Source: Candidatus Methanophagales archaeon (GTDB taxonomy: Archaea; Halobacteriota; Syntropharchaeia; Alkanophagales; Methanospirareceae). Taken from it: a DNA stretch of 7,434 nucleotides. The stretch is from positions 1 to 7,434 of the forward strand of contig JAGGRS010000025.1 of assembly GCA_021159475.1 (NCBI GenBank), in the 5' to 3' direction. Numbering within the stretch: the first letter of the stretch is position 1; each line of letters starts with the position of its first letter. This document shows, one piece after another, positions 1 to 4,672 of this stretch. The notes under the pieces are model-generated. The model was not told where the DNA came from. It did no database searches and saw nothing but the letters and a program-made list of their open reading frames with translations. Both the position numbers and the translations under genes were made by a program.

Positions 1-300
1 GAGAGCGGTACCCTATGGCAGAATGCAGCCTCTTTTTGTTGTATACGTCCTTTAACGCCGGTTCTGTGTGAAGGCTTCTATCCAGATTCCATCCGATGCA
101 TTTCCTGCTGAACGGAAGCCCATACCTGATTCAATCGGGTTTCTAACGTCCATGTCCGGTATGGCGTTCACCTGCCGGGTCTTCGAGTGCCTGAGCCACT
201 TATAGAACCCGCATCTGCTTACGCCCAATAATTGCGTGGCTCGATTTACTGATATTTGGCTTCCAGATTCGAGACTCTCTTTTATGAGCATGTATTTCAC
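1..300 (-). pseudogene. IS3-family OrfB transposase, internally deleted and frameshifted
   Basis: Intact OrfB is a DDE integrase-fold transposase of about 280 residues. This copy starts with GTG at 300, overlapping the orfA stop. It shows the typical OrfB N-terminus: a short helix-turn-helix (ISVNRATQLLGVSRCGFYKW, about residues 16-35) followed by a basic stretch. From about residue 50 the sequence no longer resembles the family, and the frame stops at 54-52. Directly after, in another frame (52 to 2), comes the unmistakable C-terminal motif KDVYNKKRLHSAIGYRS. Roughly 180 residues, including the whole catalytic DDE core, are therefore missing, and the two remaining ends are out of frame with each other. 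The gene continues past the left edge. It cannot encode an active transposase. Confidence 0.8.
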
Positions 301-613
301 CCCCGTGCTTCTTTTACCTCCTCTTCCTTGATTTTGCCTTCCAATCTGGTCAATGCTTTTTTAAAAACTCGTTTTCTGCGTATAACTGCCCAACCAGCCT
401 TTCAAGCTCTGCCATCCTTGCTTGCTCTTTATATGCCCTCCCGTTGCCACGAAAGGCATTTTCCGGGTCCCTAAAGTATTCCTTCTTCCATTTCACCACG
501 AGGGATGGATGTATCTCGTTCTTACGTGACACCTGGGCGAGCGTTTTCCCCATCTCAACCTCTCTAATCACCGAGATCTTAAAGTCCCTCGTGTAGGTTC
601 TCCTTCTTTTCAT
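297..613 (-). pseudogene. IS3-family OrfA (helix-turn-helix transposase subunit), frameshifted
   Basis: In IS3 elements OrfA binds the ends and supplies the N-terminal part of the OrfAB transposase. Starting at the ATG at 613, the protein opens with MKRRRTYTRDFKISVIREVE, a typical HTH_Tnp_1 start, and has the helix-turn-helix in the first 50 residues. It ends in a leucine-rich coiled stretch (ELERLVGQLYAENEFLKK). The zero frame stops at 350, after 87 residues. One base over, the expected tail continues (ALTRLEGKIKEEEVKEARG) to a TGA at 299-297, giving about 105 residues, normal for OrfA. The shift is at a run of six A residues (362-357). A G-rich GGGGGGTG lies just upstream of the start and could serve as ribosome binding site. 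The stop overlaps the orfB GTG as GTGA, implying translational coupling. I read it as a one-base loss in the A-run, although programmed slippage at the same place cannot be excluded. Confidence 0.75.
356..362 (-). other. AAAAAAG slippery heptamer at the orfA break
   Basis: The minus strand reads TTA AAA AAG in the orfA frame, the classic -1 frameshift heptamer of IS3 elements. Here, however, a -1 slip leads to the rest of orfA and not into orfB. With one more A, orfA would be continuous and a -1 slip on A AAA AAA would enter the orfB frame directly, because that frame is open from here down to the orfB start. The present copy therefore looks like a slippage site that has lost one A. Confidence 0.5.
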
Positions 614-653
614 CTTGCACCCCCCTTTTTCATTTTTTCTTATTTCTTAACTT

Positions 654-680
654 GGTGTCTACTTTTAGGGGTGCACCCCA
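654..680 (-). repeat. Terminal inverted repeat of the IS3-family element
   Basis: On the minus strand this reads TGGGGTGCACCCC followed by TAAAAGTAGACACC. It begins with the TG dinucleotide typical of IS3-family ends and resembles the IS150 end, with TGCACCC followed by an A/T-rich step and a GGAC/AGAC block. It lies about 40 bases upstream of the orfA start, as expected. The matching repeat at the other end is outside the window. The exact outer boundary (679 or 680) is uncertain by a base or two. Confidence 0.7.
668..679. repeat. GGGGTGCACCCC palindrome, upstream copy
   Basis: A perfect 12-base palindrome 52 bases before the RNase Z start. It is part of the IS terminal repeat, whose TGCACCC core is known from IS150-type ends. 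The same 12 bases recur just after RNase Z at 1659-1670. Half of it (GGGGTGCA) also appears on the minus strand just before the orfA start. Confidence 0.8.
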
Positions 681-730
681 ATCACCATATTTTATTTATC
701 TTTTATGCTTTATATAGCGAGAGAAAGAGC
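681..730 (+). promoter_or_regulatory. Probable RNase Z promoter between the IS end and the start codon
   Basis: These 50 bases are strongly A/T-rich, with TATA-like stretches at about 688-699 (TATTTTATTTAT) and 709-716 (TTTATATA). The first is better placed for a short leader before the ATG at 731. No clear Shine-Dalgarno site is present; only the purine-rich GAGAAAGAG lies just before the start. The IS end abuts this region, so part of the original promoter may have been replaced or separated. Confidence 0.35.
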
Positions 731-1654
731 ATGCTCAAGATAACTTTTCTCGGCACCGGGGGTTCGACACCCACACCGAACAGGAATCCATCGGCGATAG
801 CTGTGAATCGAGAAGGTGAACTGATGCTCTTCGACTGCGGTGAGGGCACACAGCGGCAGATGATGAGGGCGAAGACGGGAATGGCGGTGAGTTCCATCTT
901 CATCACGCATTTCCATGCCGACCATGTGCTCGGTATCCCTGGTCTACTGCAGACGATGGCATTACAGGGTCGGAAGGAGCCATTGGAGATTTTTGGACCG
1001 AGGCATGTAGATAAGTTCCTCTATCATCTCCTATCGCTCGGCTATGTGGGCAAGGGGTTTGAAGTAAAGGCTATAGAATTGAAGCCCGGCGATGAGGTCA
1101 GGCGGCAAAAATACAGAATCAAAGCGATTAAAACCGTGCACAATGTCGAGAGCATAGGCTATGTCCTGGAAGAGGATATGAGACCCGGGCGATTCAATCG
1201 CGAGAGGGCGATAGAACTCGGTATCAAACCCGGACCTCTATTCTCCAGATTACAATCAGGGCACACAGTTACGGTTGATGGGCGTGAGATAAGACCGGAG
1301 CAGGTTCTGGGACCGCCGAGACCGGGCAGAAAGATTGTATATACGGGTGATACAAGACCCTGTGAGAGTGTGGTGGAAGCAAGTAGAGGTGCTGACCTGC
1401 TGATACACGACAGTTCCATGTCTGAGGAGGTGAAGCAATATGCGATAGAATATATGCATTCAACAGCTTTAGAAGCTGCGGAAGTAGCGAAGGAAGCGGG
1501 TGTGAGGAGACTTATACTCACGCATATCAGTGCACGATATTCTGACCTTGAGAGTGCAAAGAGACTGGAGGAGGAGGCGAAGCGTGTATTTGAGAATGTA
1601 GAGGTGGCAAAGGAGCTGATGACTGTAGAGGTCAGGTATCCTTCAAATGAATAA
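731..1654 (+). CDS. rnz: Ribonuclease Z (tRNA 3'-end endonuclease)
   Basis: RNase Z is a zinc-dependent metallo-beta-lactamase-fold enzyme that cuts pre-tRNA just after the discriminator base so that CCA can be added. The 307-residue product matches the usual short-form length. It shows the N-terminal FLGTGGSTPTPNRNPSA, then FDCGEGTQRQM (about 34-44). The metal motif HFHADH is at 60-65, a further His is in TVHNVESIGY (H137), TGDTRP (D207) comes near the C-terminal half, and the final His is in ILTHISARY (H265). All expected ligands are present. The start at 731 is preferred over an in-frame GTG at 671, because that GTG lies inside the IS terminal repeat and the extra 20 residues resemble nothing in the family. 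The gene is flanked by two copies of the palindrome GGGGTGCACCCC. A decayed IS sits immediately upstream. Confidence 0.95.
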   Translation: MLKITFLGTGGSTPTPNRNPSAIAVNREGELMLFDCGEGTQRQMMRAKTGMAVSSIFITHFHADHVLGIPGLLQTMALQGRKEPLEIFGPRHVDKFLYHLLSLGYVGKGFEVKAIELKPGDEVRRQKYRIKAIKTVHNVESIGYVLEEDMRPGRFNRERAIELGIKPGPLFSRLQSGHTVTVDGREIRPEQVLGPPRPGRKIVYTGDTRPCESVVEASRGADLLIHDSSMSEEVKQYAIEYMHSTALEAAEVAKEAGVRRLILTHISARYSDLESAKRLEEEAKRVFENVEVAKELMTVEVRYPSNE

Positions 1655-1658
1655 CACT

Positions 1659-1670
1659 GGGGTGCACCCC
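1659..1670. repeat. GGGGTGCACCCC palindrome, downstream copy
   Basis: The same perfect 12-base palindrome as at 668-679, five bases after the RNase Z stop. On the plus strand both are followed closely by AATC (CCCCAATC upstream, CCCCACAATC here). Beyond this no IS sequence can be recognised on either strand. It may be a scar of another IS end, a protein-binding site, or a hairpin in the rnz 3' region. Confidence 0.75.
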
Positions 1671-1674
1671 ACAA

Positions 1675-1741
1675 TCGGCTTTTAATGCTTTTAGTCTGAA
1701 AGAAGGAATATAGTTAAAATGACTAATGACTAATAAAGGAG
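1675..1741 (+). promoter_or_regulatory. aroE upstream region with ribosome binding site and 7-base tandem repeat
   Basis: A/T-rich stretches at about 1679-1693 (GCTTTTAATGCTTTT) and 1707-1719 (GAATATAGTTAAA) are possible TATA elements. A clear Shine-Dalgarno sequence, AAAGGAG at 1735-1741, sits seven bases before the aroE ATG and supports that start. Between them, ATGACTA is repeated directly (1719-1732). The promoter call is weak; the ribosome binding site is good. Confidence 0.45.
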
Positions 1742-1748
1742 TTACGGC

Positions 1749-2579
1749 ATGGTTAAGAAGGTATATGGGGTCATAGGAGATCCGATAGAGCATAGCCTCT
1801 CGCCCGTTATGCACAATGCGGCATTTGAGGCTCTGGGGCTGGATGCTATTTATCTCGCATTTAGAGTGGCTGAGCATGAGCTTGGTGATGCGATAAGGGG
1901 TGCAAAGAGTCTGGGCATCGCCGGGCTCAATGTGACTATACCACTGAAGGAGAAGGCACTTGCTTTCGTTGATGCCGATGATGTAGCGACCCGGATAGGA
2001 GCGATAAATACAATAGATTTCACCTCCGGGACTCCCACTGGCTACAATACCGATGGCATAGGTGCATTGACGGTATTGAAGGAGAGGGTGGGAGAAATAA
2101 GAGGTAAGGAGGTTTTAATACTCGGCGCTGGCGGTGCAGCACGTGCTATCGCATTCTATCTTGATGCCGAAGGTGCGAGACTGACGATAGCGAATCGAAC
2201 AGAAGACAGAGCTGCTATGCTCGCTTCTTCACTCCACAATGCGGATTTTATCAGTTTGCGCGAGGAAGAGCTTAAACGCCATATCAGAGATGCCGATATC
2301 CTGATAAATACCACCCCAGTTGGTATGTATCCACGAGCAGATGCAACGTTAGTGAATGCCGGGATGATGCATTCCGAGCTCGTGGTGTTTGATATCGTCT
2401 ATAATCCTGCGGAGACGAAGTTGTTGAGGGAAGCGAAGAAGGCGGGTGTGCAAACGATAATCGAGGGCGTGAAGATGCTTGTGTATCAGGGTGCCGCATC
2501 GTTCAGGATATGGACGGGCATGGAACCCCCGGTAGAAGTAATGGAGTCGGCGGTTCGAGAAGCACTGTCGCTATCATGA
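1749..2579 (+). CDS. aroE: Shikimate dehydrogenase (NADP-dependent)
   Basis: AroE reduces 3-dehydroshikimate to shikimate with NADPH in the pathway to chorismate and aromatic amino acids; it is cytosolic. The 276-residue length is normal. The substrate half shows SLSPVMHN (16-23), GLNVTIPLKE with the catalytic lysine K67, GAINT (84-88) and GYNTDGIG with aspartate D102. The cofactor half has the glycine-rich loop LGAGGAARA (125-133), NRT (149-151), INTTPVGM (186-193) and DIVYNPAET (215-223). The C-terminal GVKMLVYQGAASF (240-252) contains the conserved glutamine Q247. The NRT motif points to NADP. The start is supported by a strong Shine-Dalgarno site seven bases upstream. It appears to be transcribed on its own or as a read-through from RNase Z, and it faces the purD-like gene tail to tail. 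No other shikimate gene is in view. Confidence 0.95.
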   Translation: MVKKVYGVIGDPIEHSLSPVMHNAAFEALGLDAIYLAFRVAEHELGDAIRGAKSLGIAGLNVTIPLKEKALAFVDADDVATRIGAINTIDFTSGTPTGYNTDGIGALTVLKERVGEIRGKEVLILGAGGAARAIAFYLDAEGARLTIANRTEDRAAMLASSLHNADFISLREEELKRHIRDADILINTTPVGMYPRADATLVNAGMMHSELVVFDIVYNPAETKLLREAKKAGVQTIIEGVKMLVYQGAASFRIWTGMEPPVEVMESAVREALSLS

Positions 2580-2616
2580 CCCCAGGTTATGCATCTTCTC
2601 CTTTCGCATCTGAAGT

Positions 2617-2685
2617 CTTTTATCCACGCTTATTTTGCAAATAGTTCGGATATGAGATTGTGATTCCAGCTATTGGAACTTTTTA
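2617..2685 (+). terminator. T-rich tract after aroE, possible archaeal terminator
   Basis: The convergent gap after aroE contains short T-runs (CTTTTATCC, CTTATTTTGC and a run of five T at 2680-2684) without a convincing hairpin. Archaeal termination often needs only T-rich stretches, so this is plausible for aroE, but nothing more specific supports it. Confidence 0.3.
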
Positions 2686-2688
2686 AGC

Positions 2689-2851
2689 TATAAAAGTGAC
2701 TATTTTACATGGTGATATGATGCGGAATGTGGGTTTAATCATAATCCTTAACTCCTCATCCTCAACTCCTTCATCCTCTGTATGCTCCTCGCTATGTAAT
2801 GTGGTGCTCCTATATCCCAGCGGTTCCACAGTGCTCCATCTATATGCCTGA
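2689..2851 (+). other. Possible promoter and leaderless small ORF overlapping the purD-like 3' end
   Basis: TATAAAAG at 2689-2696 would place transcription start near 2717-2719. An ATG at 2717 opens a 44-codon frame ending at 2851, antisense to the last hundred bases of the purD-like gene. GGTGAT lies just before it. The product starts with a short hydrophobic stretch and then a Ser-rich part that mirrors the other strand. It resembles no family I know and may be chance. Confidence 0.2.
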
Positions 2852-4151
2852 TACCATCGAGCGAAATCGCTCTCGCATCCTCTATGCTCGCACCGATGCC
2901 GACCGTGCATACGGTTCTTGAACCGAGAGCATAGGTATTGCCATCCGCTCTCAACTCCATAGAGCCCGGATATACTCGCAAGTCATCACCGTATTTCTCT
3001 TTCAAACGATATAAGCCACTCAAATCCACCTTCCTGTCGCCACCGTAGCTCTCACGGTAACCGCCGTAGTCCATAGGCACGGCATACGTCACGACAGTCG
3101 CCTTCGCTTCACATTCCAGCTTCGATGGTGATAGATTACCCTCTATCATGCTAAAACAGAGTTCCACAGGGTCGCTTCTCAGCACAGGCAATACATTCTG
3201 AATCTCCGGATCGCCCGGACGACTGTTTATCTCCAGTATCTTCGCTCCCTCTCGCGTATGCATGAAAGCGACATAGAAAGGCATTCCCCTCAGCTCATCA
3301 TTATTACCATCACCTCTTAGTGCATTGAATATCTTCTGCACTATCCTCACCTCGTCCTCTCTATCCCGTCTATCCATGAACGGCAGCCAATCCCCGGTAT
3401 CCTTGTAAGAGCCCATACCCCCTGTATTCTGACCCATATCGTAATCAAAAGCGCGTTTGTAATCCCTCGTATCCGGTACCGGCACGAGATTCCTGCCATC
3501 GCAGAACGCCTGGAAGCTTGACTCCTCACCTTCCAGCTTCTCCTCGATTATTACATCGCTCCCGCTCTCAAAAATGGACTTGAAATGCTCGAATAGCTGC
3601 TCTCTATTGCTAAAGTGGTCTCCCCACACGCCTACTCCTTTCCCGGCGGCGGGTTTATCGGGTTTCACCGCCACTTCCGAGTCCAGCTCGTCCAAGAATG
3701 ACCGGATTGCATCTTTTAGTGCCGCTTCGCTCCCGTATTCACTCCGCTGAAATATTTTAAACCTGGGATTTGCTTCAGGGCAGCATTCAGCGAGCAGAAG
3801 GCGTTGTGAAGCTTTGCTGGCTTCTATCGCGTATCTCTTCGTCGGGCATATCATCGGCACGCCCGTATCTCGCTCTACCACGTCCCTAACACCCGCGATT
3901 ATAGGTCCCTCAGGGCAGCATATCCCGAAATCTATCCTGTCCTTGTTCGCATCTACAAAATCTCGTATACTGCTCACATCCAGATCCGGGATCACCACAT
4001 GCTCTTCTGCATGCCTCAAATTAAACGGGTTGCGCTGTCTGTCGGCGATATAGAAATGAGTATCGTAATTCTCACTCCTGCTCAGCGCATCTATCACCGC
4101 AGAGGCGCGTGAGCCATAAGCGACCACCAGTATCCCCACTCGCTCTACCAT
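2748..4151 (-). CDS. purD: PurD-like ATP-grasp ligase (phosphoribosylamine-glycine ligase homologue), divergent
   Basis: PurD (GARS) joins glycine to phosphoribosylamine with ATP, the second step of purine synthesis. The 467-residue product follows that architecture. It has an N-terminal domain with CCPEGPIIAGVRD (78-90) and ICPTKRYAIEASKAS (101-115). The ATP-grasp domain includes KPDKPAAGKGVG (163-174), the PurD hallmark NTGGMGSY (242-249) and ILEINSRPGDPEIQNVLPVL (305-324). The C-terminal domain ends near RRDIG-like RWDIG (444-448). Two usual signatures are altered: the N-terminal GGREHA is replaced by AYGSRASA (11-18), and RFGDPE reads RPGDPE (311-316). It is also somewhat longer than the typical 420-435 residues. 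The start at 4151 is the first ATG and has no clear Shine-Dalgarno site. It is divergent from prefoldin and convergent with aroE. Homology is secure; identity as the canonical purine enzyme is likely but not certain. Confidence 0.8.
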   Translation of the reverse strand: MVERVGILVVAYGSRASAVIDALSRSENYDTHFYIADRQRNPFNLRHAEEHVVIPDLDVSSIRDFVDANKDRIDFGICCPEGPIIAGVRDVVERDTGVPMICPTKRYAIEASKASQRLLLAECCPEANPRFKIFQRSEYGSEAALKDAIRSFLDELDSEVAVKPDKPAAGKGVGVWGDHFSNREQLFEHFKSIFESGSDVIIEEKLEGEESSFQAFCDGRNLVPVPDTRDYKRAFDYDMGQNTGGMGSYKDTGDWLPFMDRRDREDEVRIVQKIFNALRGDGNNDELRGMPFYVAFMHTREGAKILEINSRPGDPEIQNVLPVLRSDPVELCFSMIEGNLSPSKLECEAKATVVTYAVPMDYGGYRESYGGDRKVDLSGLYRLKEKYGDDLRVYPGSMELRADGNTYALGSRTVCTVGIGASIEDARAISLDGIRHIDGALWNRWDIGAPHYIARSIQRMKELRMRS

Positions 4152-4224
4152 ACCTGTATCGCTATTTATTTATATTGATAAAAGAAAAAAATAGATAAAC
4201 TGGGATAACAGAAGTGATGATAAG
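4152..4224. promoter_or_regulatory. Divergent promoter region between purD-like gene and prefoldin
   Basis: This 73-base gap is almost entirely A/T. For prefoldin, TTTATATTG (4168-4176) is a good TATA candidate and would place the transcript start near 4198. On the other strand, the A/T tract around 4185-4200 is placed for a short leader before the purD-like ATG. GTGAT at 4213-4217, complementary to the archaeal 16S rRNA 3' end, lies seven bases before the prefoldin ATG and probably acts as its ribosome binding site. Motifs were read by eye; exact start sites are unknown. Confidence 0.5.
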
Positions 4225-4593
4225 ATGAGCGGAAGTGGAGAAATACCCCCGATGGTGCAGAACCAGCTTGCGCAGTTGCAGCAGTTGAAACTTCAGTTAG
4301 AAGCGGTGAGCAGGCAGAAGATGCAGGTGGAGGCTTTGCTTCGCGATGCCGAGGCTGCGTTAAATGAGCTTGAGAAGCTCGATGAGAATTCCGTTATATA
4401 TCGGACAGTGGGCGAACTGATGATAAAAGCGGATAAGACGAAAGTGAAAGAGGCTCTATCCGAGAAGAAAGAGACCTATGACCTGCGGTTGAAGACGCTG
4501 GAGCGTCAGGAGGAACGCGTGATGAAGCGCTATCAGCAGTTACAGCAGCAGTTGCAGGAGGCTCTGGGCGCTGCACCGACGACGGGGGCGTGA
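4225..4593 (+). CDS. pfdB: Prefoldin beta subunit
   Basis: Prefoldin is a jellyfish-shaped hexamer (two alpha and four beta subunits in archaea) that captures unfolded proteins in the cytosol and passes them to the group II chaperonin. The 122-residue product has the expected size and plan. An N-terminal coiled-coil helix rich in Gln and Leu (about 10-50) is followed by the beta-hairpin segment carrying the family signature VIYRTVGELMIKADKTKV (57-74). A second coiled-coil helix (about 76-113) follows, with repeated Gln pairs, and then a short flexible Ala/Thr/Gly tail. The two helices are encoded by CAG-rich stretches that look repetitive at DNA level. The start is supported by GTGAT seven bases upstream. 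The alpha subunit is not in the window. Confidence 0.95.
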   Translation: MSGSGEIPPMVQNQLAQLQQLKLQLEAVSRQKMQVEALLRDAEAALNELEKLDENSVIYRTVGELMIKADKTKVKEALSEKKETYDLRLKTLERQEERVMKRYQQLQQQLQEALGAAPTTGA

Positions 4594-4631
4594 GAGTGCA
4601 GTGATGGCTGTGTTACATTGCTATTCTCACG
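4589..4631 (+). other. Long imperfect hairpin between pfdB and rtcB
   Basis: CGTGAGAGT (4589-4597) pairs with ATTCTCACG (4623-4631), including one G-T pair. After a one-base bulge, GCAGTG (4598-4603) pairs with CATTGC (4616-4621) with one G-T pair, leaving a 12-base loop. The structure includes the prefoldin stop codon and ends right where the probable rtcB TATA begins. No T-run follows, so it is not a classical intrinsic terminator. It could mark the 3' end of the pfdB message or a processing site. Confidence 0.55.
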
Positions 4632-4660
4632 AAATATTGATATAGGCAGATTTATCTTAT
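4631..4660 (+). promoter_or_regulatory. Probable rtcB promoter
   Basis: GAAATATTGATATA (4631-4644), followed by TTTATCTTAT, is an archaeal TATA-type stretch about 30-40 bases before the rtcB ATG. A start site about 26 bases beyond the TATA centre would leave only around ten untranslated bases. No Shine-Dalgarno sequence is visible before the ATG, so rtcB may be translated from a nearly leaderless message. Confidence 0.4.
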
Positions 4661-4672
4661 CTTACTTGAAAC

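Larger units (their letters stand above)
1..680 (-). mobile_element. Decayed IS3-family (IS150-like) insertion sequence, one end only
   Basis: Read on the minus strand, the stretch starts with an IS150-like terminal repeat at 680-654. It is followed by an orfA with an N-terminal helix-turn-helix and an overlapping orfB, which is the usual IS3 order. Both reading frames are damaged: orfA has a frameshift in an A-run, and orfB has lost nearly all of its DDE integrase core, so the N-terminal part runs within about 150 bases into the C-terminal motif. The element continues past the left edge, so its other inverted repeat and any target-site duplication cannot be seen. It ends only about 50 bases before the RNase Z start codon. 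Family assignment comes from protein and end motifs read by eye. The copy is probably unable to move by itself. Confidence 0.85.

Noticed and set aside
256..474. Plus-strand open frame of 72 codons across the IS
   Set aside because: It lies opposite both IS reading frames and spans their junction, with no recognisable content.
671..730. GTG start at 671 adding 20 residues to RNase Z
   Set aside because: The GTG is inside the IS terminal repeat, the added residues are unlike any RNase Z, and the ATG at 731 begins the family-typical MLKITFLGTGG.
1159..1674. Minus-strand open frame of 171 codons over the RNase Z gene
   Set aside because: It is antisense to a fully conserved enzyme, Ser-rich in a way that mirrors the coding strand, and has no recognisable motif.
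4213..4219. GTGATGA resembling box C of a C/D guide RNA
   Set aside because: No box D (CTGA) at a suitable distance, and the GTGAT is better explained as the prefoldin ribosome binding site.
4604..4645. Tiny ORF (ATG to TAG, 13 codons) between pfdB and rtcB
   Set aside because: It lies largely in the hairpin loop and stem, has no good ribosome binding site and no conserved content to judge by.
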